NCBI GenBank assembly: GCA_019058245.1
Contig: JAHPZJ010000026.1
Location: 1,671 to 65,670 of the forward strand
Direction of reading: 5' to 3'
Length of the DNA: 64,000 nt
Source: Promethearchaeota archaeon
GTDB lineage: Archaea; Asgardarchaeota; Lokiarchaeia; Sigyniarchaeales; SOKP01
The notes beneath the pieces were generated by a model that did not search any database, was not told the origin of the DNA, and was given only the letters and a program-made list of their open reading frames with translations. Positions 35,932-45,646 of the stretch are shown here, one piece after another. Made by a program: the position numbers and the translations under genes. Position 1 is the stretch's first letter. Each line of letters starts with the position of its first letter.

Positions 35932-37170
35932 ATGTCTTCAGACATTTCTAGTTTTATAAAAGTTATTTCAAAATTTTTAGATTTAAAATCTACAAAAATT
36001 GATAAATTACAAAAGATTGACGATGTCCTAAAATTACATATCAACTCCTATAAATTTATTGATAAAGAAGAGGCAACTATAATTAAACAATTATTAGAAG
36101 TTACTACGATTTTAGATGCTTCTAAATTAAATAAAGAAAATCCATTTGAAGTCTTAACTGAAATTGAGGAAACTGATGATTCTATCGAGTTAACAGCTAA
36201 CTTGGAGCAAAAAATTGAGGAACTTAAAGTAAAATATCCAAAACTTGAGGAGAAATTAAAAAAAACAGCGACAATTAGCTCACTTATCGCAAGTGTAAAA
36301 GAAGATAAAGAAGGAATTGATATAGAAGCTCAAAAAGTACTTGTGGCAGGGCTCGATAATGCAGGTAAAACCGCTACCTTGTCGAAATTTGGAGGGCGTT
36401 TAGGAATAAGTGATATGATTACTACTCACCCTACTAAAGGGGTTGTTCGAATGAAGTTTGGTACTTCTAATCTCTCACTCTATATATGGGATCTTGGGGG
36501 TCAACAAGAATACAGAGAAAGATACTTAGAAAATCCAGAGCAATATTTTCTACAACTTGATTTGTTAATTTATGTAATTGATGTTCAAGATCCAGAAAGA
36601 TTTGAAGAATCTCTTGAATATTTTGAAAAAATTATTGATGAAATTATTTTATTAGAGGAGAATCCATATATTATAATTTTTATTCATAAGTATGACCCTG
36701 ACATAAAAAATGACCCAAAAATACTCTTGAATATTGAACTGTTAAAAGATAATTTAAATGAATTATTCAAAAACAAAAAAAATGATTTTAATAATGAAAC
36801 ATATTTAACTTCTATATACTCATTAATTTCTCGAGAGCCTCAGTTCGCTAAGTATATTAAAAATCTTATGAGTGCTAATCATTCACTTTCAGATCCTACT
36901 GTACGAAAAGTTGAGGGTTTAGGAAAAACACTTGAAGAGACCTTAAATGCGGTCATTAGATTATCTGAAAGTATTTCATCACAACTCAATGATCTTGATA
37001 GTCGTCTTAGAGCGATAGAATCGGGAGCATTTCAAGTCGCGCAAAGTGGAATTCCCATTGAAATCGCAAATCCAAATCAAACTGGAATTAGACCCCAAGA
37101 AAATACTCGATTAAGAGTCCTAAATGAATTGAAAGATTTATTTAGTAAGAGAAAAAGCTTAGATTTTTAA
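35932..37170 (+). CDS. Arf-family GTPase with N-terminal helical extension and C-terminal coiled coil
   Basis: 412 aa, more than twice a normal Arf. Residues 1-130 are helical and acidic; the GTPase domain begins with GLDNAGKT (140-147), the Arf/Sar/G-alpha signature, then WDLGGQ (186-191) with the catalytic Gln. G4 is HKYD (252-255) instead of NKxD. The C-terminal part (about 320-412) has a coiled coil (LNAVIRLSESISSQLND) and a polar tail. The N-terminal extension may substitute for the membrane-inserting helix of Arf, or bind partners. The Arf core is a clear eukaryotic-signature family; role unknown. Confidence 0.92.
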   Translation: MSSDISSFIKVISKFLDLKSTKIDKLQKIDDVLKLHINSYKFIDKEEATIIKQLLEVTTILDASKLNKENPFEVLTEIEETDDSIELTANLEQKIEELKVKYPKLEEKLKKTATISSLIASVKEDKEGIDIEAQKVLVAGLDNAGKTATLSKFGGRLGISDMITTHPTKGVVRMKFGTSNLSLYIWDLGGQQEYRERYLENPEQYFLQLDLLIYVIDVQDPERFEESLEYFEKIIDEIILLEENPYIIIFIHKYDPDIKNDPKILLNIELLKDNLNELFKNKKNDFNNETYLTSIYSLISREPQFAKYIKNLMSANHSLSDPTVRKVEGLGKTLEETLNAVIRLSESISSQLNDLDSRLRAIESGAFQVAQSGIPIEIANPNQTGIRPQENTRLRVLNELKDLFSKRKSLDF

Positions 37171-37174
37171 TTTT

Positions 37175-37900
37175 TTACTTTTTGTTCTCTCTTAAAATAC
37201 TCCTTAATTGTTTTTCAATTGCAAGCAAAAAAATTAAAACAAAAATAATTAATGAGAGTAAAAAATATCCTAAATTACTAATTAATAAAGGATTTATTTG
37301 TTGATAATGAATTTCATACGTTGAAAATTGTTCTAAGTAAGAAAGAAATAGAACTAGTAGTGGTCCCATCAGATAAATAGCAATTAAAAATCCTATTATC
37401 CCAAATATACTACCAAAAATAACATCCGAAGGATAATGAACACCAAGCTGAATTCTTGAAAAACATACGATACATGCAAATCCTAAAAAAAGAATTGTAA
37501 TGAATAGTGAATTTAGAAAAAAGAATCCAATCAAAAGTCCATTTGCTACAATATTATAAGCATGCCAAGATGGAAAGCTTCTTGAAATTGGCCTTCGTTC
37601 AAAAACTATAATTTTATCTTCTTTAAAACTTTCAAATGGTCTTTTTCTTTTTACAGCTTGTTTGATCACTAATATTAAGACTAAACCAATAAGAAATGTG
37701 GTAGAGATATAAGATAGCAAAAATGGATCATACCAGATTAACAAATAAAAGGCAATTAAATATAGCCAAATAGTTTCTCTTCCGAAAAAAGAAAAAAATT
37801 TTAAAATATAGGTAATTGGTTTGCCTCCCATTCCGTTGTATTTTAAAATAATTTTCTGATCCCATTGGTCAATTTTCTTTAAAATATTTGATATTTTCAT
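37175..37900 (-). CDS. PAP2-family membrane phosphatase
   Basis: 241 aa, about six membrane helices. Motif C1 KQAVKRKRP (K80-P88), C2 PSWH (110-113; usually PSGH, so Gly is Trp), C3 SRIQLGVHYPSD (148-159) with the catalytic His and Asp. The family dephosphorylates phosphatidic acid, undecaprenyl or dolichyl pyrophosphate and the like; in archaea isoprenoid phosphates are likely. Convergent with the Arf-like gene (4-bp gap) and head-to-tail with the PHP phosphatase on the same strand. Confidence 0.9.
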   Translation of the reverse strand: MKISNILKKIDQWDQKIILKYNGMGGKPITYILKFFSFFGRETIWLYLIAFYLLIWYDPFLLSYISTTFLIGLVLILVIKQAVKRKRPFESFKEDKIIVFERRPISRSFPSWHAYNIVANGLLIGFFFLNSLFITILFLGFACIVCFSRIQLGVHYPSDVIFGSIFGIIGFLIAIYLMGPLLVLFLSYLEQFSTYEIHYQQINPLLISNLGYFLLSLIIFVLIFLLAIEKQLRSILRENKK

Positions 37901-37925
37901 TACAATCTAAAAAAAAGCTTCTATT

Positions 37926-38720
37926 TTAAATACTATCTAAATATGAATACATCTCTAACAGTTTTGGGATCTTATTTTCAAAATATTGTAAAGAATGCGA
38001 ATCGGATCCTACAAAAAAACTTGCACCCTCATTCTTTAACTTTTTTACAACATTCAGAGAAGGAAAAGTTCTCTTTATAGGAAATTTTAATCCTGATATA
38101 TTTACCTCTATTTTGATATTATTTTTTATACATAACCGCCCTAAATCTATTACACGATTATCAGAGACATCGCAATCATCTTCTGGTTTAAATTCATTAT
38201 TATTTATATATCGGAAAATTGTATCTATATGACATATGTTCTTAAAAATTTTAGAATTAATCATCTTTCTACTAACTTCAAAATAGTCGTCAATAATTTT
38301 TTTCATTGGCACTTTATCTAATAAGCTTGATAACCGTTCTTTACTTGTAATCGGATATCCTTTAATCCACTCATGAATGGTTCCTCCAATAAAATCCAAT
38401 TCTTTTTCATAATCATCCATAAATTCCATTAATAGAATTTCTCTATCCTCATAATAATCCACTTCTAATCCACTTAAAATAAAATCGTATGTCTCTTTTA
38501 ACTTATCAATTTCTTCAAGATAATCATTAACTCTCCCATTGTGAAATGGATTATTCTTATTAATTTCTATGTAATAAAGCTCATAATGATTAAGAAAACA
38601 GACATTAATTTGATGCTCTTCAGCGACTAGAATGTAATCTTCAAAAGTAGGACCATCATCGGCAACATCCTCACTCCAACCCTTCGAGTGAACATGATAA
38701 TCAGTATATTTATACTTCAT
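37926..38720 (-). CDS. PHP-domain phosphatase (histidinol-phosphatase HisK-like)
   Basis: An upstream ATG at 38804 is possible, but the first 28 residues from it do not resemble the family and would overlap the CoA-transferase gene; the Met at 38720 (MKYKYTDYHVHSKG) is preferred because PHP proteins begin with this HxH motif. Metal ligands visible: HVHS, NHYELYY, GLEVDYY, GGTIHEWI, CHIDTIFR, and GSDSHSLQ at the end. Histidinol-phosphate phosphatase is the usual assignment; no other his genes are near, so another phosphoester is possible. Co-directional with PAP2 (25-bp gap). Confidence 0.88.
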   Translation of the reverse strand: MKYKYTDYHVHSKGWSEDVADDGPTFEDYILVAEEHQINVCFLNHYELYYIEINKNNPFHNGRVNDYLEEIDKLKETYDFILSGLEVDYYEDREILLMEFMDDYEKELDFIGGTIHEWIKGYPITSKERLSSLLDKVPMKKIIDDYFEVSRKMINSKIFKNICHIDTIFRYINNNEFKPEDDCDVSDNRVIDLGRLCIKNNIKIEVNISGLKFPIKRTFPSLNVVKKLKNEGASFFVGSDSHSLQYFENKIPKLLEMYSYLDSI

Positions 38721-38769
38721 AAATAAACAAGATGAATAATTTAGGAAAAGAAATAAAAATTTAGATATG

Positions 38770-40677
38770 CTAATTAATTGAATCTTCTTTATCAAAAAAT
38801 ACACGATAAAATAGCTCTCTTTCTCCCTCTTCTGGAGGAGTTATCTTAGTATATCCCCCTTTGTGAATAACACGAATTGTACCTTTGTTTTGAATATGGA
38901 TATTCCCATAAAATCCTTTAATCCCTTTTTCTTTAGCAATAATAATTAAGTGCTGGTAGAGAAAAGTTCCAATTCCTTTCTTCCTATAGTCTTCTCTAAC
39001 TACGAAACTATATTCTGCCATGTTAGTTTTAGGATTTAAATAATATGTTGCGCTTCCAATCATTTCCTCATTATCAATTTCCCCAATGAATGCTCCTAGT
39101 GAGAAGACATTATCATAATCAATATTTACTTCATTTTGAGTTTTTGAGTGTGTGAATTCTTTTCGAAGTTCAAAAAAACGTAAATATCTATCTCTTTCAT
39201 TTAATGAGTAATATAACTCTTTAAGTGCCTGCTCATCAGTCGTTTTTACAGGACGAATGTTAACTTTTTCATTATCCCTTATTGTAAAAATAGTTTCATA
39301 TTCAAAAGGATATAAGCAAATTCGACCTTCCTCATCGCATGGAAGCATTTGATCTGAAAATATATAATTTAATCTCTTAGCCTCATCTAATAATGATTGT
39401 CGGAATTTTGGGTGTGCTATGCAAATTAATTCAAGAACTCTTTCACGAATAGTTTTTCCATGAAGATAAGCAACGCCCCATTCAGTTACAACATAATGCA
39501 CATCTCCACGAGACAGCAATATACCCGCTCCTTCATCTAAGTGAGGAACTATACGTGATTTTTCACCATCTCTAGATGTTGAGGGTATGATAATTATAGG
39601 TTTTCCTCCTTTAGAAAAAGCCGCGCCTCTCATAAAATCGATAGTTTCTCCTAAACCTGAATAAAAACTATAACCTTCTGTTGCGGCGTTTACTTGACCT
39701 GTTAAATCTATTTGTCTGGCAGAATTAATAGAAACCATCTTTTTATTCCTCCCAATTAATATTGGATTGCATACATAGTCAGATGGATAAAATTCTATAT
39801 AGGGATTATTATCAACAAACTTATATAATTTATGTGTTCCTAAAGCAAAACTAGTAATAATTTTTTCAGGATGAAAATTTTTCTTTCTACAAGTTAAAAA
39901 ACCATCTTCAATAAGAGGTATTATATTATCGGTAATGTAATGAGAGTGCATACCCAAATCTTTTTTATCCGATAAGAATGGTAAAACTGCATTTGGTAAA
40001 TCACCAAATCCAATATGAATTGTTGATTTATTTTCCACTAAATTCGCAACATTTCTTCCTATTCTTTCTGCAATTTCATCTGGTTTATCAAATTGAAACT
40101 CTAGTAGAGGAGTATCATTATAAACAAAAAAATCAATTTCTTTCATATGTATAAAACTGTTCCCTAGTGTTCTGGGCATTTGAGGGTTAATTTCAGCAAT
40201 AGTAATATAAGATGATTGAGCAATTGGTTTTGCTATATCTATATTTAGACCTAGAGAACAGAACCCATAAGGATCGGGAGGTGAAACTTGTATTAATGCT
40301 ACATCGACATGTTTTTTTCCAGTTAAAAATAGAGATGGAATTTCACTAGTGAAAATTGGGGTATAATCCGCTTGGCCTTTGTTAATTTCCTCACGAAGAG
40401 TTTTACCTATAAATAAAGCATTGTGTCTAAAAAGATCTTCAGCTTTATCCTTAAAATATTTCTCTGGGCCTATTGTTAAAAAGTGAAGAATCTCGGTATC
40501 AATTAGCTTTTCTGACTGTTTAATCAATTCTGATGTCAGTATTTGAGGTTCTGAACAACCAGAATCAATAAATACTCTATTTCCTGGAATAATTTTCTTT
40601 ATTGCTTCCTCAGCTGTAATTTCCTTGTCTTTCCACTTTTTTCTCCACTCTTCTACTATCACTTCAGAATTCATCAT
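38770..40677 (-). CDS. Acyl-CoA hydrolase/transferase fused to GNAT acetyltransferase
   Basis: 635 aa. Residues about 1-450 are the acetyl-CoA hydrolase/4-hydroxybutyrate-CoA transferase fold (PGNRVFIDSGCSEPQ, IHIGFGDLPNAV, GQVNAATEGYSF, GLGETIDFMRGAAFSKGGKP). From about 460 a GNAT domain starts (VNIRPVKTTDEQALKELYYS, VREDYRKKGIGTFLYQHLI, HIQNKGTIRVIHKGGY) with the acetyl-CoA-binding RKKGIGT loop. Such fusions are known from anaerobes and may couple CoA transfer with protein acetylation. The gene is divergent from acetyl-CoA synthetase (426-bp gap), suggesting joint control of acetate/acetyl-CoA flux; Acs itself is controlled by lysine acetylation in many microbes, which makes the pairing notable. 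Confidence 0.93.
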   Translation of the reverse strand: MMNSEVIVEEWRKKWKDKEITAEEAIKKIIPGNRVFIDSGCSEPQILTSELIKQSEKLIDTEILHFLTIGPEKYFKDKAEDLFRHNALFIGKTLREEINKGQADYTPIFTSEIPSLFLTGKKHVDVALIQVSPPDPYGFCSLGLNIDIAKPIAQSSYITIAEINPQMPRTLGNSFIHMKEIDFFVYNDTPLLEFQFDKPDEIAERIGRNVANLVENKSTIHIGFGDLPNAVLPFLSDKKDLGMHSHYITDNIIPLIEDGFLTCRKKNFHPEKIITSFALGTHKLYKFVDNNPYIEFYPSDYVCNPILIGRNKKMVSINSARQIDLTGQVNAATEGYSFYSGLGETIDFMRGAAFSKGGKPIIIIPSTSRDGEKSRIVPHLDEGAGILLSRGDVHYVVTEWGVAYLHGKTIRERVLELICIAHPKFRQSLLDEAKRLNYIFSDQMLPCDEEGRICLYPFEYETIFTIRDNEKVNIRPVKTTDEQALKELYYSLNERDRYLRFFELRKEFTHSKTQNEVNIDYDNVFSLGAFIGEIDNEEMIGSATYYLNPKTNMAEYSFVVREDYRKKGIGTFLYQHLIIIAKEKGIKGFYGNIHIQNKGTIRVIHKGGYTKITPPEEGERELFYRVFFDKEDSIN

Positions 40678-41103
40678 AATTATATCTCAAAATTAAATTT
40701 TTTAATTATAAGTGCAATATCTAATCTTTTTTTTAATTATTTCCCAACAATATAATGTTTTTGAAATTATAAATATATAATTTTTGGTAGAATTAATGAC
40801 TTTAGCTTAATATAATGATCAGTAAAGACCAAATAGTTCAATTTGATACATAAAAAACATACCTATATACTTCTATTATCAGTTAGTCGAAGAAAAATTT
40901 CTATAATTATAATTAAATTATAAGTAAAATGTTTAAATGGAATTATATACATTTCCCAATTGATTAAATTCTAATCATTTACACTAGAAAAATTTAAATG
41001 TAATGCATCAAAAAAAAAAAATCTTTAAAATTATTGAAGAATTTATTAAAATTAGATATTTTAACAATTAAAATAAAAAGAAAATTTATTTAAGTGAAGA
41101 AAT
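40678..41103. other. 426-bp divergent intergenic region, no gene seen
   Basis: AT-rich gap between the CoA-transferase/GNAT and acs genes. Contains A- and T-runs (one A12-like tract near 41011) and TATA-like stretches such as AAATATATAATT near 40768, but no convincing ORF, RNA gene or strong palindrome. Both promoters must lie here. Confidence 0.6.
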
Positions 41104-43086
41104 TTGTCAAATAAAGATAAGAAAATGGAAAGCATTCTAACTGAGAATAGAATATTCGACCCAGTAAAACTGAACGAGAATTTTGCGAAGACTGGAATGT
41201 CTTTTGAAGAATATAAAAACCTTTACAAAAGATCAATCGAAGATTTAGAAGGTTTTTGGGGAGAACAAGCTAATTCTCTTGATTGGTTTACTCCATATGA
41301 AAAAGTTTGGGAAAAAACCGATTTATTTCCTGGCAAGTGGTTTAGTGGTGGTAAACTTAATGTTGCTTATAATTGTCTTGATAGGCATGTAAAAAATGGA
41401 AAAGGAGATCAAGTAGCTCTTATTTGGGAAGCTGATGAACCCGGACAAGTTAAATCTTATACTTATAAAGAATTACTTGCTGAAGTAAGTAAAACTGCTA
41501 ATGCAATGAAAAAAGCGGGATTAAAAAAAGGGGATAGAGTTACCATTTGGCTTCCTATGATTCCTGAATTAGCAATAATCATGTTAGCATGTGCTCGGAT
41601 TGGTGTTATTCATTCAATAGTATTTGGTGGATTCTCAAAAGAAGCAGTGAAAGATAGAATTGAAGATTCAAATTCTCGATTATTATTTACTAGCGATGAA
41701 ACCGCACGAGCTGGAAAATTTTATCCAAAAATGTCCGATGTAGTCCAGATTATCAATGATGTACCTACAATTGAACATGTAATTGTTGTAAAACGAACTG
41801 GAAGAGAAGTACCCCATACTGATAAAGATATTTGGTATCATGATTTTATAGAAGGAATGAGTGAGGAATGCGAACCTGAAATAATGGATTCTGAAGATAC
41901 CCTATTCATTCTTTATACTAGTGGTACAACGGGAAAACCAAAGGGAGTAAATCATACAACAGCAGGATATATATTATATACATCTTTTACTCACAAACTT
42001 GTATTCAATTATCAAGATGGAGATATCTGGTACTGTACTGCTGATATTGGATGGATCACTGGACATTCTTATATTACATATGGACCTTTAGCTAATGGTG
42101 CTACAACTCTTATGTTTGAGGGAGTTCCAACTTACCCTGATGTTGATCGATTCTGGGATATTGTTGAGCGTCATAAAGTAACTCATTTCTATACGGCCCC
42201 TACTGCAATTCGTGCTTTAATGAGATATGGTGATGAACCTGTAAAAAAACATGATCTTAGTTCCTTAAAAGTTTTAGGTACTGTTGGTGAACCTATTAAT
42301 CCAGAAGCATGGACGTGGTATCATCGTATAGTAGGTAAAGAACGTTGTCCAATTGTTGATACTTACTGGCAAACGGAGACTGGAGGTTTCATCATGACTC
42401 CTATAGCAACAGCCACACCCACTAAACCAGGATCATGCTGTCTACCATTCTTAGGTATTAAACCTGTTATTTTCGATTTGGAAGGGGAAGAAGTTACAGA
42501 ACCTCATGAAGGCGGATATTTTGCAATAGCAAGTCCTTGGCCTGGAATGTTAAGGGATGTTTGGGGCGATACTGAAAGATTTAAATCGACTTACCTTGAA
42601 CGATATCCCGGTTATTATTACACTGGTGATGGAGCACGACGAGATGAAGATGGATATTATTGGATTTTAGGTAGGTTAGATGATGTTATTAAAGTATCTG
42701 GGCATAGAATTGGTACAATGGAAGTAGAATCCGCTCTTGTGAGCCATCCTAGTGTTGCAGAAGCTGCTGTTGCGCCATTTCCACATAAAATCAAAGGACA
42801 GGCAATTTGGGCTTATGTAACTCTTATGCAGGGCGTTGAGAAATCAGCTAAATTATCTAAAGAAATAAGAATGCATGTACGGCAAGAAATCGGACCAGTT
42901 TTTCAACCTGATGTTATTCAGTTCGCTGATGCATTACCTAAAACGAGAAGTGGTAAGATTATGCGTAGAATCTTAAAAGCTATCGCAGCAGGAACGGATA
43001 TTGGAAATGTAACCACTCTAGCGGATCCCTCTGTAGTAGATGACCTACTGGAAGAACGGAAGAAAATGGATATTGAGACGGATTAA
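41104..43086 (+). CDS. acs: Acetyl-CoA synthetase, AMP-forming
   Basis: 660 aa, standard length; TTG start. ANL-superfamily motifs: TSGTTGKPKG (adenylate P-loop, about 270), WQTETGG, YYTGDGA and the final LPKTRSGKIMRR, whose Lys618 is the residue known in Acs to be acetylated and inactivated. Activates acetate to acetyl-CoA with ATP, via acetyl-AMP. The divergent neighbour carries a GNAT domain, a possible Lys618 acetyltransferase (inference). Followed by a T-rich terminator-like region. Confidence 0.97.
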   Translation: MSNKDKKMESILTENRIFDPVKLNENFAKTGMSFEEYKNLYKRSIEDLEGFWGEQANSLDWFTPYEKVWEKTDLFPGKWFSGGKLNVAYNCLDRHVKNGKGDQVALIWEADEPGQVKSYTYKELLAEVSKTANAMKKAGLKKGDRVTIWLPMIPELAIIMLACARIGVIHSIVFGGFSKEAVKDRIEDSNSRLLFTSDETARAGKFYPKMSDVVQIINDVPTIEHVIVVKRTGREVPHTDKDIWYHDFIEGMSEECEPEIMDSEDTLFILYTSGTTGKPKGVNHTTAGYILYTSFTHKLVFNYQDGDIWYCTADIGWITGHSYITYGPLANGATTLMFEGVPTYPDVDRFWDIVERHKVTHFYTAPTAIRALMRYGDEPVKKHDLSSLKVLGTVGEPINPEAWTWYHRIVGKERCPIVDTYWQTETGGFIMTPIATATPTKPGSCCLPFLGIKPVIFDLEGEEVTEPHEGGYFAIASPWPGMLRDVWGDTERFKSTYLERYPGYYYTGDGARRDEDGYYWILGRLDDVIKVSGHRIGTMEVESALVSHPSVAEAAVAPFPHKIKGQAIWAYVTLMQGVEKSAKLSKEIRMHVRQEIGPVFQPDVIQFADALPKTRSGKIMRRILKAIAAGTDIGNVTTLADPSVVDDLLEERKKMDIETD

Positions 43087-43090
43087 CTCT

Positions 43091-43117
43091 ATTTTTGTTT
43101 ATTTTTTTCATTTTTTT
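43091..43117 (+). terminator. T-rich tract after acs
   Basis: Three clustered T-runs (5, 7 and 7 T) start a few nt after the acs stop, a typical archaeal U-tract terminator. No hairpin visible. Confidence 0.45.
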
Positions 43118-43267
43118 AAAATTCGATCATTAAAATTACATCATTATTTAGCACTTTTAGTTTATTAAGTCTCATAAAAAATAGCTATTCAAATATTTTT
43201 AGTTAGAGATATTTCTAATTTATAATAGAAAGAATAAAAAAAAATCAAAGGAATTTCGAAATATTTT

Positions 43268-44677
43268 TTACTTTCGACGATTTACAATCCTTTCAATAAG
43301 AATAATAATAATAACTATTATCGCAATTGGAGGGAATATTAATAGAAATAACCTAAATACCCATAATTCTGCTATATGTTCAGCAAGTACAAACATCAAT
43401 CCATCTATAAAAGTACTAATCAAGGAAATACATGTAAATAGAAATAAAATATTGTTCATTTTATTATCGCTTAATTCCTGCAATCTTTCTTTACCTCTAT
43501 TATGTAAATATTCAAATACATCCAATTTTTCCATAAAAAAAGCTTCCATTTGAGAATTCCTCCAACTTTCAATAGATTGTTGGTATATAAAATGGGCAAA
43601 TGGGGCTAAATTTTGTAAATAATTCGATTTATTTACAGAATACAATTCCATTTCCATTCTTAATTTATTTATCCATCTAACAGCTTTTCTTACACGTCGC
43701 TTTTGTAATCCTTGATAAGATGCAAGCTGATTCAAACGTCTATATAATATTTCATTAAAAACCTGCAGAGTACGCCATTCAATTTCCAAATATCTCAGTA
43801 TCTCTTTAGCATAATTAAATTCTTTATCATTTAATCCAGCCCATAAACTATTTCCCCATCCAATATGGACAAATCCATCTGTATCTTTTGCAAAATTTAT
43901 ACGACCTTCAGGATGACTAACTTCGATAATTTTTCTCATAATCTCATCTATAGGCAATATATCCTGTTGATTTTTTTTGTTTTTTATAAGGACTATATGA
44001 CCCCATAAGGGAATATCAGATTGTTGATTACTAAACAATTCCTCATAGTTAATTATGGGTTTTCCAATATCTAATTCATCAAAAATCTCCTTAGATATTC
44101 TAAAAACATTTTTTCCAATCGATTCAGTTTCTTTTAATAGATCCGGAAATCGTACAATTTTATCTAGTAATTTTGCCATTATTTTTTTTGGTTCTTCCTC
44201 CTGTATTTTTATGAAATCTTGTGTAAATTCTATTTCTAGCTTACAATAAATCATTCCAATACCATATTCATGAAAACTCATGGATTCAAAAATAAGTAAT
44301 GGAGGTGCTTTAAATATGTTCATTCCAATTATATCTAAAGGTAAAGTATATTTTTTTTTAACTTGAATGGTAATAATACTTTTATCTCTTTGAGTAGCAC
44401 CACTTCCTCCTGTACCTGTAAATAAAAGCTCATCTATCTCACCATGGATCATTTTTTCATCTGTTTTCGCCCACTTTTTTATACTTTCGATTGGATTAAC
44501 CTCATCCTTAAACTTTTCAATTAAAATCTGGTCAGGATAAATTTTTTCTAGTTTTAAAAAGAGAAGTTTTCTTATTTTTTCATATTTTCCAATTAAAGTA
44601 GAATAATCAAAAACCATTCTTGAATTGAAAGGAGTGATAACATAAAAAGTATCTTTTCTATCATCTACCATTTCCAT
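43268..44677 (-). CDS. Membrane-anchored protein of unknown function (469 aa)
   Basis: A largely soluble N-terminal 400 residues of alternating strands and helices, rich in basic/acidic patches (KIRKLLFLKLEKI, GTGGSGATQRDKS), ends in two hydrophobic helices (about 408-430 and 437-462) with the basic tail ERIVNRRK. So the bulk is probably cytoplasmic, tail-anchored. The helical region before the membrane (LNQLASYQGLQKRRVRKAVR) resembles the architecture of CorA-type transporters, but the GMN motif is missing and I do not assign that family. Stands alone. Confidence 0.7.
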   Translation of the reverse strand: MEMVDDRKDTFYVITPFNSRMVFDYSTLIGKYEKIRKLLFLKLEKIYPDQILIEKFKDEVNPIESIKKWAKTDEKMIHGEIDELLFTGTGGSGATQRDKSIITIQVKKKYTLPLDIIGMNIFKAPPLLIFESMSFHEYGIGMIYCKLEIEFTQDFIKIQEEEPKKIMAKLLDKIVRFPDLLKETESIGKNVFRISKEIFDELDIGKPIINYEELFSNQQSDIPLWGHIVLIKNKKNQQDILPIDEIMRKIIEVSHPEGRINFAKDTDGFVHIGWGNSLWAGLNDKEFNYAKEILRYLEIEWRTLQVFNEILYRRLNQLASYQGLQKRRVRKAVRWINKLRMEMELYSVNKSNYLQNLAPFAHFIYQQSIESWRNSQMEAFFMEKLDVFEYLHNRGKERLQELSDNKMNNILFLFTCISLISTFIDGLMFVLAEHIAELWVFRLFLLIFPPIAIIVIIIILIERIVNRRK

Positions 44678-44932
44678 TATTGATTCACAATATTATAGTA
44701 TATCTAAAATTTATTATTAATAATTATATTTCTAATTAGTAAAATAATTTTGGAAAAAGAAAAGCACAAATTAATTAGAGTATTAATGAAAATTAGTAAT
44801 AAGCAATCCCAAATTTCTTTATAGATTTAGAACTATCTTTTTCATTAATATTAATAATTAATAAGGTCATAAATCTAATTTCTCAATTTAACAAAAAAAA
44901 AATGAAAATGGAAAGGTTCTTTTCTTATAAAA

Positions 44933-45481
44933 CTATGGTATTAAAAGGGGTCCTAAAAGAAAATACCATAAAAAGTATCCGAAAATACTACCTGAAAGAG
45001 CACCTACTAAGAAAGTTAACCTAACATTCTTAGGAATTTTATAAAGAGATACTAAAAGTATAGCTATACTAATAAGAGCAAATAATATTAAAAATGTTTC
45101 TGGATGAATCTTAATTATATCTGCCATTATATATTCATCGATAGTATTTGATGGAGTAATTAAATAGCTTATTAAGTTAAATATGAATCTTGCTCCCATT
45201 GATATGAAAATTAGACAGATTAAGAAATTTATATTAAAGAAGTTATTTTCAAGAATTTTTCTACTATGGTTTTTATTATAACTAACTAATAGTATAATAA
45301 AAGGAATTATACATTGGATCCAAGTTGATAAAGGACCCCCTAGAATAAAAAAGAAATATAGTGATTCTTCATTAGCAGGATTGATGGAAGTAGTTGTATA
45401 TGAATAATGGATTTGTGCTTCATATCCATTTATTATCGCAACTAGAAAATGCCCTACTTCATGGAGTAGAGTTCCAATCAT
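44933..45481 (-). CDS. M50-like membrane metalloprotease (partial or start uncertain)
   Basis: 182 aa from the first ATG; HEVGH at residues 7-11 is the zinc HExxH of M50 (S2P-like) proteases. The following segment has YFFFILGGPLSTW, resembling the usual GGP motif, and four more membrane helices. In this family HExxH lies inside the first core membrane helix, but here only six residues precede it. The frame stays open upstream for about 35 codons with a hydrophobic stretch (IILIVKIFCIFIFI) that would complete the helix, yet contains no ATG, GTG or TTG. The true start may be non-canonical, or the 5' end is damaged. Confidence 0.65.
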   Translation of the reverse strand: MIGTLLHEVGHFLVAIINGYEAQIHYSYTTTSINPANEESLYFFFILGGPLSTWIQCIIPFIILLVSYNKNHSRKILENNFFNINFLICLIFISMGARFIFNLISYLITPSNTIDEYIMADIIKIHPETFLILFALISIAILLVSLYKIPKNVRLTFLVGALSGSIFGYFLWYFLLGPLLIP

Positions 45482-45646
45482 AGGAATAAATATAAAAATG
45501 CAGAATATTTTTACTATTAAAATTATATACTCATTATTCTCTATAGTTCTACTTGATATAGTTAAATTTATTTTTGAATCACTTTTTTACCCAAGTTCCA
45601 ATATCATATAATAAATTTAATTTTTCATAAACTTTTTTCCCATAAA

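Noticed and set aside
40678..41103. Replication origin in the AT-rich divergent gap
   Set aside because: Only generic A/T tracts; no repeated origin-recognition-box-like motif and no orc1/cdc6 gene nearby.
43268..44677. CorA-type magnesium transporter
   Set aside because: Two C-terminal helices after a soluble domain fit, but the GMN signature is missing and the N-terminal region does not resemble the family.
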